64,000 nucleotides of DNA from positions 4,765,001-4,829,000 of the forward strand of contig NZ_CP119677.1 of the NCBI RefSeq assembly GCF_029318685.1, in the 5' to 3' direction. How positions within the stretch are numbered: the stretch's first letter is position 1; each line of letters opens with the position of its first letter. Shown one piece after another: positions 16,584-24,952 of this stretch. The stretch comes from Ruminiclostridium papyrosolvens DSM 2782 (GTDB lineage: Bacteria > Bacillota > Clostridia > Acetivibrionales > DSM-1351). The notes under the pieces were generated by a model. It was given only the letters and a program-made list of their open reading frames with translations, had not been told where the DNA came from and made no database searches. The position numbers and the translations under genes are program-made.

Positions 16584-17417
16584 CTAGTTTAGGTTTGCCC
16601 CGAAGGCCTTTGCAATTTTAATAAAGCAAACATCCAGCCATTTAATATCACCGGCATGATTATACCAGTATACATTGTCAATACCTGCACTTTGGCTTAA
16701 AAAAGCAATAGCCTTCACAAGTTCAGTATAATCATCAAGTACCGCAACCTTTACAAAACCGATTTTCCCGTTTAAATTAATCTGATACCATCCATTGTCT
16801 GTTTTTCCGGTAACGTGCACCAGACTCCCTGCACTAAGGCTCCCAATACCGGCTGTATTGTCAAAGGGCTGTTGGTTTACAGTAGTTTTGGCTGTAACCT
16901 TTTTGATGGAGTTCTCGGGTTTAATTACCGCTTCCGGCTTTTCGCCTGCAAAGAAGTTGAGTCTGCCAAAAGTATTAAATGTGGGGAAAAGCTGTGTTTC
17001 AACTACGCCGTAGAAAGTCCCTCTTGCATGAACAATTCTGCCGTTCCCCATAAATACACCAACATGAACTATTCCCGAACCTGTTTTATTAAAGCACAAA
17101 TCACCTGCCTGTAAATCCTTTGCTTCCAGGGGCTTGCACAGCTGAGAATAAATTCCTTGTGCTGTATAATCTGCAGTATTTGCAATAAGCCCCATTTTTC
17201 TCAGTGTATAAACAATTAGTCCGGAACAGTCGTAATATTCTTTGCCCAGCCATCTTTCAGCGGAAAAGCTGCTAAAATAGTAATGAGATTTCCCAAACTG
17301 TTTCACTAATTGTGCCAAGGCCTCCCTTGTCAAGGGCTTATCATCCTGCCCTCCAAAAACATAGCCGCTGCCAAGCTTTGACCTGACAATTCCCATAAAT
17401 TCCTGCAACCTGTTCAT
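16584..17417 (-). CDS. NlpC/P60 peptidase with SH3-like domain, no signal peptide
   Basis: The protein has 277 residues from the ATG at 17417, where AAGGAG lies 7 nt upstream; the longer frame has no such site. The NlpC/P60 core has YYDCSGLIVYTLRKMG (catalytic Cys about residue 67) and GIVHVGVFMGNGRIVHARG (catalytic His). A later segment (IGSLSAGSLVHVTGKTDNGWYQINLNGKIGFVKVAVLDDY) is an SH3b-type wall-binding module. Such enzymes cut gamma-D-Glu-diaminoacid bonds in peptidoglycan. No secretion signal is visible, so it may act in the forespore or mother cell, be a phage-derived endolysin, or be released by lysis. No phage genes adjoin it. Confidence 0.85.
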   Translation of the reverse strand: MNRLQEFMGIVRSKLGSGYVFGGQDDKPLTREALAQLVKQFGKSHYYFSSFSAERWLGKEYYDCSGLIVYTLRKMGLIANTADYTAQGIYSQLCKPLEAKDLQAGDLCFNKTGSGIVHVGVFMGNGRIVHARGTFYGVVETQLFPTFNTFGRLNFFAGEKPEAVIKPENSIKKVTAKTTVNQQPFDNTAGIGSLSAGSLVHVTGKTDNGWYQINLNGKIGFVKVAVLDDYTELVKAIAFLSQSAGIDNVYWYNHAGDIKWLDVCFIKIAKAFGANLN

Positions 17418-17478
17418 TAAATCGCTCCTTTTTATACGATTAAAAAAATGTCCTATTAACATAATATGAAGGAGTGAC

Positions 17479-17515
17479 AAAAAAACACACCTTGGTTTTA
17501 CCCAAGGTGTGAAAG
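17479..17515 (-). terminator. Terminator after cysS
   Basis: CACACCTTGG and CCAAGGTGTG (17486-17495/17502-17511) make a 10-bp stem around a 6-nt loop, followed on the minus strand by TTTTTTTG. It separates cysS from the NlpC/P60 gene. Confidence 0.88.
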
Positions 17516-17551
17516 GATTTGAGAAATATATAAATTTTACTTGTTATCAAA

Positions 17552-18937
17552 TTACAAAAGCTTTAATTTAGGCCCATTTGCAGTATCTTCTACTGCAAAC
17601 CCCATCGCCTTTAATTCGTCTCTTATTTCATCCGAACGCTTCCAGTTCTTTTGAGCTCTGGCTTCTTGTCTTTCTTCCAGAAGTTTCTGAACCTCGGGAC
17701 TTATTTCTGTCTCACCTGTACTGTCCTTCTTCTTATCAAGATTAAATCCGAATATCTTATTCATTTTAGTAAGAAGCTCATATATCTCCTGTGACTTTTT
17801 ACCATATCTGATCGCATTCCAAGCCACTCCCAGTGCCTTTGGGATATTCAGGTCATCATTTATGGCATCTTCAAAGTCACTGAGGAATTCTTTTACAACT
17901 GCACTGTCAAGTTGTTCTTTTCCATCCTTGTGCGAAAGTACGCCTTCCACAAACCTGTCATAGGAAACCTGCGCCGACTGCATAACCTCCCATGTAAAGT
18001 TCAGCTTGTTTCTGTAGTGGGCGTTCAGACACATATATCTGAATGCCATAGGGTCATAGCCCTTTTCCATTAAATTGTCTATGGTATAGGTATTACCAAG
18101 GCTTTTTGACATTTTACCGTTGTTAACCATCATAAATTCACCGTGCATCCAGTAATTTACTGCCGACTTTTCAAGAAGTGCCTCTGACTGGGCAATTTCA
18201 TTTTCATGATGAACAGGTATATGGTCAACTCCACCCGTGTGAATATCAAAGGTATCTCCGAGATATTTTCTTCCCATTGCAGAACACTCAATATGCCAGC
18301 CGGGGTATCCCATTCCCCATTCGCTTGGCCACTGCATAATGTGTTCCTTTGGTGCTTTCTTCCAGATAGCAAAGTCAGCGGGATGATGCTTTTCTTCATT
18401 TACCTCAACTCTTGCTCCTGCAATCTGGTCTTCAAGGTTTGCTCTTGAAAGCTTTCCGTATCCTTCAAATTTTTGTATGTCAAAATATATACCGTCGCTG
18501 GTTTCGTATCCAAAACCCTTGTCAACAAGACCATGGACAAATTCCAACATTTCCGGAATATGCTCAGTTGCTTTTGGTACTATTTCAGGAACCTGTATAT
18601 TAAGAGCCTTTATATCCTTCATAAAAATGTTTGTATAGTATTCTGCGATTTCCAATGGTGTCTTTTTCTGTTCCCGGGCACCCTTTATCATTTTGTCCTC
18701 GCCCTCGTCCTCATCAGAAACAAGATGACCTACATCTGTAATATTCATAACATGTTTTAGGCTGTAGCCGTTATATTCCAGAACCCTCCTGAGTATATCC
18801 ATAAATACATATGTGCGGAGATTTCCAATATGTGCGTAATTGTAAACTGTAGGGCCGCAGGAATATATACGTACCTCTTTATCATCAATAGGCTTGAAAT
18901 CTTCTTTTTGCCTTGAAAGTGTATTGTAGACCTTCAT
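17552..18937 (-). CDS. cysS: Cysteinyl-tRNA synthetase
   Basis: The protein has 461 residues, usual for CysRS. The class I HIGH motif appears as YAHIGNLRTYVF, zinc ligands as CGPT near residue 28, WHIECSAM, and HHENE; KMSKSLGNTYT is the KMSKS loop. The C-terminal anticodon-binding part has the usual EARAQKNWKRSDEIRDELKAMGFAVEDTANGPKLKL ending. It charges tRNA-Cys in the cytoplasm. It follows cysE by 22 bp, so the two form an operon. No T-box leader was found ahead of cysE. Confidence 0.97.
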   Translation of the reverse strand: MKVYNTLSRQKEDFKPIDDKEVRIYSCGPTVYNYAHIGNLRTYVFMDILRRVLEYNGYSLKHVMNITDVGHLVSDEDEGEDKMIKGAREQKKTPLEIAEYYTNIFMKDIKALNIQVPEIVPKATEHIPEMLEFVHGLVDKGFGYETSDGIYFDIQKFEGYGKLSRANLEDQIAGARVEVNEEKHHPADFAIWKKAPKEHIMQWPSEWGMGYPGWHIECSAMGRKYLGDTFDIHTGGVDHIPVHHENEIAQSEALLEKSAVNYWMHGEFMMVNNGKMSKSLGNTYTIDNLMEKGYDPMAFRYMCLNAHYRNKLNFTWEVMQSAQVSYDRFVEGVLSHKDGKEQLDSAVVKEFLSDFEDAINDDLNIPKALGVAWNAIRYGKKSQEIYELLTKMNKIFGFNLDKKKDSTGETEISPEVQKLLEERQEARAQKNWKRSDEIRDELKAMGFAVEDTANGPKLKLL

Positions 18938-18959
18938 TTTCTTCTCCTCTCATGTACAT

Positions 18960-19667
18960 CTATTTATTAATTGTATTATTATCATTCTTTTTATTCAAGG
19001 GTTGAGAATTCTCACCCGGCACCCTTCCGCTGTCGCACATCTTATTTTCAAAATTCTGCAAACGATTTGCCAGTTTGCATATCTCCTGTGACAGTGGGTC
19101 CGGCATGTGTATCTGATCCAGCGACTCGGACGGACAATCAACTCTCATGCCTGCCTTTTTAACGGTTCTACCTTTTACCCCTACCACTGTGGAGTATGGC
19201 TCAACCTCAAAGGATACAAAAGTATTTGCTCCTATTGTTGAATTATCTCCAATATTGAAGGGCCCTAACACCTTTGCTCCCGCCCCGATAAGTACATTAT
19301 TCCCAACTGTGGGGTGACGTTTCCTACCTTTGTCCTTACCAGTTCCTCCAAGGGTAACTCCATGGTATATTGTACAGTTATCCCCTATTTCGGCTGACTC
19401 TCCTATAACAACACCCATTCCGTGGTCTATAAACAAGCCACTGCCTATTTTTGCACCGGGGTGTATTTCTATACCTGTAAAATGTCTGCCAAACTGCGAT
19501 ATAAACCTCGCTATAAAAAACCTCTTCTTTTTATAAAACCAATGAGCCACCCTATGATATACTAGTGCATGAAAACCCGGATACAGCAAAACTACCTCAA
19601 GTGTACTTTTTGCAGCAGGGTCACGGCTCGCTATTGACTTAGCATCATACATCAGACCTTTTTTCAT
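18960..19667 (-). CDS. cysE: Serine O-acetyltransferase
   Basis: The protein has 235 residues. An N-terminal helical part ([39 protein letters not shown]) leads into left-handed beta-helix hexapeptides ([41 protein letters not shown]). The loop [28 protein letters not shown] is the family signature. It makes O-acetylserine from serine and acetyl-CoA for cysteine synthesis. The C-terminal tail is longer than in Bacillus and lacks a clear terminal Ile for binding CysK. AAAGGAT lies before the ATG. Confidence 0.95.
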   Translation of the reverse strand: MKKGLMYDAKSIASRDPAAKSTLEVVLLYPGFHALVYHRVAHWFYKKKRFFIARFISQFGRHFTGIEIHPGAKIGSGLFIDHGMGVVIGESAEIGDNCTIYHGVTLGGTGKDKGRKRHPTVGNNVLIGAGAKVLGPFNIGDNSTIGANTFVSFEVEPYSTVVGVKGRTVKKAGMRVDCPSESLDQIHMPDPLSQEICKLANRLQNFENKMCDSGRVPGENSQPLNKKNDNNTINK

Positions 19668-19802
19668 ACTTTATCCTTTATATATAAATTAAATTATAAA
19701 TCATTATATTCCTATTTCAAAAAAACAATCCTGTACAGCTATAGTAATTTTAACAGTTTTAATTTTCTATGTAAATAAGGATACATTGACGAATAAAGGG
19801 TA

Positions 19803-21706
19803 ATCGGATAGGAGGTAGCTGATTATTTCAGCTACCGACCTTCCACACCACCGTACGTACCGTTCGGTATACGGCGGTTCTCTAGTTTACACGTACTTGT
19901 TTATAGTAATCCGAAAAGAAGATGTACCCTAATTTCTTTAGAGTATCATTATTAAGAGTTCGGCTAAGTATAGGGCTACAGGAAATCCTCCAGTAGCCTT
20001 TTCTTGTATTCGCAAACTCATATGCTTTCTGCTTTTCAATTCCGAAGTGCATGAGCATTTTAATTCTTGTCTTGATTTTCTTCCACTGTTTCCAGTATAC
20101 CATCCTTATCCTTCTTCTCATCCACTCATCTGTCTGATTCATCAAGCCTTTCATATCGGCTTTTCTGAAATAATTTATCCAGCCTTGAATATACTGTTTT
20201 AGTTTATTCGCCCTGAGTTCATTTCCCCAGCCGTTTGAGCGACTTGTGAGTCCTCTTATTTTGTGCTTCATCTTGCTGATTGATTTTGGGTGTATTCTGA
20301 CTCTGTATTCCCCTTTGCTCCAATAAAAAGCAAATCCTAAAAATTTCACCTCTTTGTAGCGTGCAACCGTTGTCTTATCTCTGTTTACTTTCAGAAAAAG
20401 TTTTCCTTCGATAAACGGTATGATGTTATTCAGGGTTCTTTCTGCGCTTTTCCTGCTTTTGCAGAATATCATACTATCATCTGCATAGCGGACAAATTTA
20501 TGTCCTCTCGCGGTCAGTTCCTTATCCAGTTCATTCAGCATTATGTTACTGAGCAGCGGACTTAGTGGTCCTCCTTGAGGTACGCCGACTTCTGTTTCCT
20601 CAAATTTATGCCTTACAACAACTCCTGCCCTCAGATATTTATGAATAAGTGATATTACTCTGCCATCTTTTATGGTTCTTGATAGTACTTCTATCAGCTT
20701 GCTTTGGCTCACTGTGTCAAAGAATTTCTCCAAGTCCATATCTACGACATATTTGTACCCCTCGTTCACATTCCTCTGGCATTGGTTTATTGCATCATGC
20801 GCACTCCTTTTCGGTCTAAAGCCATAGCTGTACTCTGAAAACTGTGTTTCAAATATCGGTGAAAGTATTTGCGAAATTGCCTGTTGGATTACTCGGTCAA
20901 CAACAGTGGGTATACCCAACTTTCTCACTTTTCCTTTCTCTTCTTTTGGTATTTCTACCCTTCTTACCGGATTAGGATGGTATTTGCCATCCCTGATTGT
21001 TTGAATTAGCTGCTCTCGGTTTTCTCTGAGATACGGCAGAAGTTCATCTACCTCCATTTCATCAATTCCTCCAGCACCTTTATTGGATTTTACTTTCTTG
21101 AATGCCGCATTTAAATTGTCTTTGCCCAATATCTTTTTCAATAAATCATCTGTCGACAGGTATGTATTGGTGATGTTGTTTTCAGTTATCCTCTTGTGAG
21201 CGGACGCTTCTGCATACTCTTTCTGTTCCGCAGATACCTTTTGCAGATAGCCCTTATTTTGTGGTTGTCTGTCCTTATATTCACTTCTGGTAACATTCAT
21301 TTACTTTCACCTCCTAAAGTTCAGTCCTTCCCAAATGGCGTCGACTTCATCTGGTACTACGACCTCGGCTGACTTCTCACGATAAATCTTATTTCAATCA
21401 TGCTTCATACTTTATGTTTCTGCATGTCCGTGAGACCTCCCCAGGTAAGAGCGCAATCTTTCCTTCCATCTACCTGCCACATATACACCATAGGCTCCGA
21501 GTAGTTATTGGGCTTCGGCTTGTTATGCAGCCTTACCCGACCTAAATATGCCTGATGTGATTTCTGTTCGTCAGACCAGAAGTTTGCCTCCAGCTTTCTT
21601 CAGATTCCTCGTCACCAAGGACACCCTTGCTCTTGGCTATGTGCTTGGCACTACTAGCCCGCACTCGGGACTTTCACCCGTTAGATTGCGCCCATACTGG
21701 GCGCAC
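19803..21706 (-). mobile_element. Group II intron with ORF, inserted behind a terminator (class C-like)
   Basis: On the minus strand the intron begins with GTGCGCCCAG at 21706, the standard GUGYG 5' end. The 5' ribozyme domains occupy 21301-21706 (about 405 nt) and the ORF lies in domain IV. Domain V is recognisable at 19880-19845 (GAACCGCCGTATACCGAACGG and its partner strand). Domain VI follows at about 19836-19812 (GGTAGCTGA/TCAGCTACC). The 3' boundary is probably between 19803 and 19808, and the exact base is uncertain. The 5' exon ends in the terminator stem AGGAAGGA/TCCTTCCT plus T-run, the usual landing site of class C introns. All parts seem intact, so it may be mobile. Confidence 0.85.
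19882..21300 (-). CDS. ltrA: Group II intron reverse transcriptase/maturase
   Basis: The protein has 472 residues. RT domains run from NAAFKKVKSNKGAGGIDEM through GIPTVVDRVIQQAISQILSPIFE, YGFRPKRSAHDAI, VDMDLEKFFDTV, VPQGGPLSPLLSNIMLNELD and FVRYADDSMIFC, where YADD is the active site. A maturase (X) domain follows (LRANKLKQYIQGWINYFRKADMKGLMNQTDEWMRRRIRMVYWKQWK). The protein ends shortly after, with no HNH endonuclease, as in classes that use lagging-strand or ssDNA priming. It aids splicing of its own intron and reverse-splices it into DNA. Confidence 0.96.
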   Translation of the reverse strand: MNVTRSEYKDRQPQNKGYLQKVSAEQKEYAEASAHKRITENNITNTYLSTDDLLKKILGKDNLNAAFKKVKSNKGAGGIDEMEVDELLPYLRENREQLIQTIRDGKYHPNPVRRVEIPKEEKGKVRKLGIPTVVDRVIQQAISQILSPIFETQFSEYSYGFRPKRSAHDAINQCQRNVNEGYKYVVDMDLEKFFDTVSQSKLIEVLSRTIKDGRVISLIHKYLRAGVVVRHKFEETEVGVPQGGPLSPLLSNIMLNELDKELTARGHKFVRYADDSMIFCKSRKSAERTLNNIIPFIEGKLFLKVNRDKTTVARYKEVKFLGFAFYWSKGEYRVRIHPKSISKMKHKIRGLTSRSNGWGNELRANKLKQYIQGWINYFRKADMKGLMNQTDEWMRRRIRMVYWKQWKKIKTRIKMLMHFGIEKQKAYEFANTRKGYWRISCSPILSRTLNNDTLKKLGYIFFSDYYKQVRVN

Positions 21707-21707
21707 A

Positions 21708-21737
21708 TAAAAAAAGGAAGGAACTAAATCCTTCCTC
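21708..21737 (-). terminator. Terminator of the 21759-22637 gene and insertion site of the intron
   Basis: AGGAAGGA (21715-21722) and TCCTTCCT (21729-21736) form an 8-bp stem with a 6-nt loop. On the minus strand a T-run of seven and then AT precede the intron's first G at 21706. The intron therefore lies immediately after the T-tract. Confidence 0.85.
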
Positions 21738-21758
21738 TTTCGCCTTACAGTTGCTATG

Positions 21759-22637
21759 CTAGTCTTCACATCCATTCGCATCTTGAAGCAAAAGCCTTTC
21801 TTGCTCTGTCGCACCGGGGAAATCAAATTTTTGAGGTGGATAGAACTCATCATATGGAAAATCGAATGTATCAAACAATTCACATGCGTTATCATCTGTT
21901 CCTGCCGGACAATGCTTATGCGGATAAGAAAAATCAAAAGCAGGTATTAAGAGTGGTACAACTCTTGCAAGACTAACTATTGAGAATAATCCTACTGTTA
22001 CGTACACTCTTTTTGTAAGTACAGGTCCAGGCATAGGACCGGGCCCTCTATCCATATCTCTGTCATCATCCATTTTGTCTAAGCAGCTCTTCGTTCTTGC
22101 AGCTAACGGAATAGGCTCAGCAACTTCTATCTTACAGAAAGGTAGGTTGCTTTGCTGCAGTTCGGAATTTGATTGGATGTCCAGTGCCCTTGGCTGATAA
22201 AGGGATTTAAATATCTTAACTCCACCTTCTGAGCCGAATAATATTATTTTCTTGTCGTAGGATATGTCACCTTCTACTGTAGTAATTTGAATTCTTTCCC
22301 TGCCACCCACAGTTATTCTGGTAAAGAAATCAAGTGTTACAGATATGATAAATTTGACATCTACAGCATAAAATCCCCTCTTAAAAGGAACTGCTTCTAT
22401 ATCCGTTATAACATCAGTTACCTCTGCCGTTCTAATTTTAACGTTGAAGGAATCATTGATAGCACGAACTTCAGCTTCCGTAAGACGATCAAAATATACT
22501 CTTGCATTTTCTATACAATCCCTATCCTTACATGAATCGTATATTTTTTCAACATGTACACCGACGGCTTCTCTTATTTTGCTGAGATCTCTCTCACAAA
22601 TAAGCCCTGAAACCACTCTGTCATTATCTTGACCCAT
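21759..22637 (-). CDS. Conserved clostridial hypothetical protein, possible spore-associated
   Basis: The protein has 292 residues, is soluble, and has several cysteines (CERDL, CKDRDC, CKIE, CLDK, CPAGTDDNACELF, NGCED). The middle contains a beta-rich domain (VKIRTAEVTDVITDIEAVPFKRGFYAVDVKFIISVTLDFFTRI) reminiscent of SPOCS/DUF3794-type repeats, which are common in clostridial spore-coat proteins. The family assignment is tentative. The C-terminal quarter is acidic and aromatic (FDFPYDEFYPPQKFDFPG). It is transcribed divergently from the beta-propeller-like gene and ends in a terminator that carries a group II intron. Confidence 0.6.
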   Translation of the reverse strand: MGQDNDRVVSGLICERDLSKIREAVGVHVEKIYDSCKDRDCIENARVYFDRLTEAEVRAINDSFNVKIRTAEVTDVITDIEAVPFKRGFYAVDVKFIISVTLDFFTRITVGGRERIQITTVEGDISYDKKIILFGSEGGVKIFKSLYQPRALDIQSNSELQQSNLPFCKIEVAEPIPLAARTKSCLDKMDDDRDMDRGPGPMPGPVLTKRVYVTVGLFSIVSLARVVPLLIPAFDFSYPHKHCPAGTDDNACELFDTFDFPYDEFYPPQKFDFPGATEQERLLLQDANGCED

Positions 22638-22777
22638 AAAAATCCCCCTTAATTGCAGTTGATTGATGATTTCCCTTAATTACATATTATGTTATTTCAA
22701 TAAATGTGTGATTACTTTGTTTTGTTACTAAACGGCTAATTTTAAGCATATATATTAATGATTGGAGGCCGATAAAT

Positions 22778-24214
22778 ATGTACAATCCCAACAACAAGCA
22801 GTTTGTATTCAAAGATTCCGAGGGCAAGCTCTGGAATTTTTATTATGATAATAATCAGGGAATATGTTACAGCGTATTTTCCAAAAGATCAGCCTGGTCG
22901 GAGCCCAAAGTAGTTCAGCCGGAGGCCTTTGAGCAATTCTACGTGGAAATTGATGAAAAGGATTGCTTCCATATGATATATCAGGATAAGAAAGGTAATA
23001 TTATTTACTGTTTCATGCAGCAAAATGAACCGGTTAAGGCGATGCCCGTCCTTACCAGTAAATCACACTCTGTATTTAATAAACATTTATCATTAATTGT
23101 TGCAAATAGCTCGGTGCATATTTTCTTTATAATTGAACATAACGGAATATATATGCTGTCCTATCAGACCATAACCGACGGTGTTCCCGTTGCGCCAAAA
23201 AAAGTTGATAACATAACCGTACTACCAAACCCCTACACGGTTGTTTATGACTTAAATGATGACATATATGTCTTTTACCATATATCAGACGGAAAGAATA
23301 ACCAAATAGGTTACAAAAAGTACTCTACCGTTAACAAGGTCTGGAGTGAGTATTCACAAATCACCATGTTTTCCTCAAACAGTCAGAATCCAAAAATAGT
23401 AGTTGACAGAAATGGTATCTTCCATATCTGTTATGTGAGAAAACAAGATAAACAGTTTCAATTAGTATATCAGCAAAAAATCCCGGACAGAAATATGTGG
23501 ACATCTGAAAGTATTCTGGCAACTTCGGGTACTCCTATTTCCAATTTTTCAATATTATCTGTAAAGAGCAGCCTGGTGATATATTACATAAAGGATGATT
23601 CTCTGAATTCATTTATATCAAACGACTCCGGAGCCAGTTTCACAAGATCCTCCAAAAACACATCTTTGTCAAGGCAGCATATTTGTGTCAGATACAAGTC
23701 AAACAGCCCATATGAGCATGTTCAGGCAAACGAAATACCGGCCACATTTGTAAACGGTTTTAAGCTAATGTTTACACATGATTCCGTAGATTTGGAAAGC
23801 GGTCTTAGCACAGATGAAATGAGAGGTATTATAACAACGGAGCTTAAGATACTGAAAAGACAGGTAGCAGATTTAAAAGAAGCCCAAAATATTATTTTTA
23901 ATAATATTAAAGCCCTTGAGTCAAGTCAACATAATATGGAACATTCACTTATGAAAGAAATATCTAAAATAATGATAGGCATAAAACCGAGTAAACCGAA
24001 CGTGGAACCGTTACAGGAAAACATAAATACTTACGCAGAAGCCCCAAAACACAATATAAAGCGTTCTGCCAATCCCTATCCTCAATCCTTTACCACTCTC
24101 CCAAAATCCAGAGAAGAAATGAAACGTCTATTTGATGATAGGGCTAAAAAAAAGGTGCACTTGCTTAAAAATTTCAAAGGAATATGGAAATTAAAAAGAA
24201 AAAAGGGTAAGTAA
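22778..24214 (+). CDS. Beta-propeller-like protein with C-terminal coiled coil
   Basis: The protein has 478 residues and no signal peptide or membrane helix. The first ~290 residues hold repeated blade-like units of aromatic beta strands (LWNFYYDNNQGICYSVFSKRSAWSEP, FHMIYQDKKGNIIYCFMQ, IYVFYHISDGKNNQIGYKKYS, FHICYVRKQDKQFQLVYQQ), a sialidase/propeller pattern. A coiled coil follows (EMRGIITTELKILKRQVADLKEAQNIIFNNIKALES), then a basic tail rich in Lys. GGAGG lies before the ATG. Known function is none; the mix of propeller and coiled coil suggests scaffolding, perhaps on the spore surface given its divergent neighbour. That is inference. Confidence 0.65.
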   Translation: MYNPNNKQFVFKDSEGKLWNFYYDNNQGICYSVFSKRSAWSEPKVVQPEAFEQFYVEIDEKDCFHMIYQDKKGNIIYCFMQQNEPVKAMPVLTSKSHSVFNKHLSLIVANSSVHIFFIIEHNGIYMLSYQTITDGVPVAPKKVDNITVLPNPYTVVYDLNDDIYVFYHISDGKNNQIGYKKYSTVNKVWSEYSQITMFSSNSQNPKIVVDRNGIFHICYVRKQDKQFQLVYQQKIPDRNMWTSESILATSGTPISNFSILSVKSSLVIYYIKDDSLNSFISNDSGASFTRSSKNTSLSRQHICVRYKSNSPYEHVQANEIPATFVNGFKLMFTHDSVDLESGLSTDEMRGIITTELKILKRQVADLKEAQNIIFNNIKALESSQHNMEHSLMKEISKIMIGIKPSKPNVEPLQENINTYAEAPKHNIKRSANPYPQSFTTLPKSREEMKRLFDDRAKKKVHLLKNFKGIWKLKRKKGK

Positions 24215-24509
24215 AAGGGGCATCGTAATGCCCCTCGTCACTTTGAGTTAGTCCCAAAATGGCGTCCCCAGTATTTTGACACCTAGCCCAAAGCTAGGTG
24301 GGTGTCCCGGTGGTATATTCAGCCTTCCTCCGCCGTTGCACAACGTTCACGCCGTGTGTCGGAATTACATAAGGCCTGACATCGTATACCAGACAGCAGA
24401 CTCCCTTATGAAAGATGTAGGTTCAAAATAAAGGTTTTACTCGCTCATTTCAGGATAACTGTTATACAATTTTGAAAGTTCACCAGTCCCATACAGGACT
24501 GCTTTCGAT
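24213..24509 (-). ncRNA. Orphan structured RNA gene of about 295 nt
   Basis: The minus strand of this 386-bp gap carries a free-standing transcription unit. There is a promoter at 24544-24516, then a predicted start near 24509. The 5' hairpin GAAAG-CAGTCC...GGGACTG-CTTTC is at about 24506-24474, internal stems such as CACCTAGC/GCTAGGTG lie near 24297-24281, and the intrinsic terminator GGGGCAT-TACG-ATGCCCC with TTTT is at 24234-24213. No ORF of note lies inside. I checked by eye for tmRNA, RNase P, SRP and 6S landmarks and found none. It could be an abundant clostridial regulatory RNA (for example raiA-like or another orphan class), but the class is unassigned. Confidence 0.7.
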
Positions 24510-24515
24510 GGATTT

Positions 24516-24544
24516 ATTATAACATTGGTTCCGATTCATGTAAA
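24516..24544 (-). promoter_or_regulatory. Promoter of the orphan RNA
   Basis: On the minus strand TTTACA (24544-24539) and TATAAT (24521-24516) are separated by exactly 17 bp, a consensus-grade sigma-A promoter. It does not face a protein gene: the next product on this strand is the structured RNA. Confidence 0.8.
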
Positions 24545-24600
24545 ATAGAATCTAAATAATATATCCTTTAATAGCGACTGTTTTCTCCCTTATAATTTGT

Positions 24601-24858
24601 CTAATATACTCTTTCATACTTGTTCTTCGAAAACCCCGAAACAACTCTGTACACTTCCTTTACAGGAGTGTTGATACGAGCGGCTTCAGCCTTTATTACT
24701 TCCAGAAATTCTTCTGGAAATTTAAGGCAAAGCCCACATCCACCTTTGGCAACACTGCACGGAGTAGACATAACTTCAAAATCATATCCTTTTTTTTCAA
24801 GCTCTGAATTCAGCTTATACACGTAATTTCCAGATTCTAACACTGCAATATACTTCAT
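24601..24858 (-). CDS. DUF3343 protein, putative Se/S carrier-like
   Basis: The 85-residue protein runs from the ATG at 24858 (GGAG 8 nt upstream; a GTG further up is less likely). The core pattern is AVLESGNYVYKLNSELEKKGYDFEVMSTPCSVAKGGCGLCLKFPEE, with three closely spaced cysteines (CSVAKGGCGLC). DUF3343 proteins resemble small sulfur/selenium carrier folds and often sit next to selenium or cysteine-desulfurase genes. None is adjacent here, so the role is open. Confidence 0.8.
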   Translation of the reverse strand: MKYIAVLESGNYVYKLNSELEKKGYDFEVMSTPCSVAKGGCGLCLKFPEEFLEVIKAEAARINTPVKEVYRVVSGFSKNKYERVY

Positions 24859-24952
24859 AAAATCCACTCCAATTCATAATATCCTATACCTACACTAGTT
24901 CCTTTACATTACATAATATTGAAGTGGCTTTTAAAAAGTTCCGCTAATGTTT

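Noticed and set aside
19668-19800. T-box leader for cysE-cysS
   Set aside because: No T-box sequence or specifier-loop structure; the gap is short and ends at the intron.
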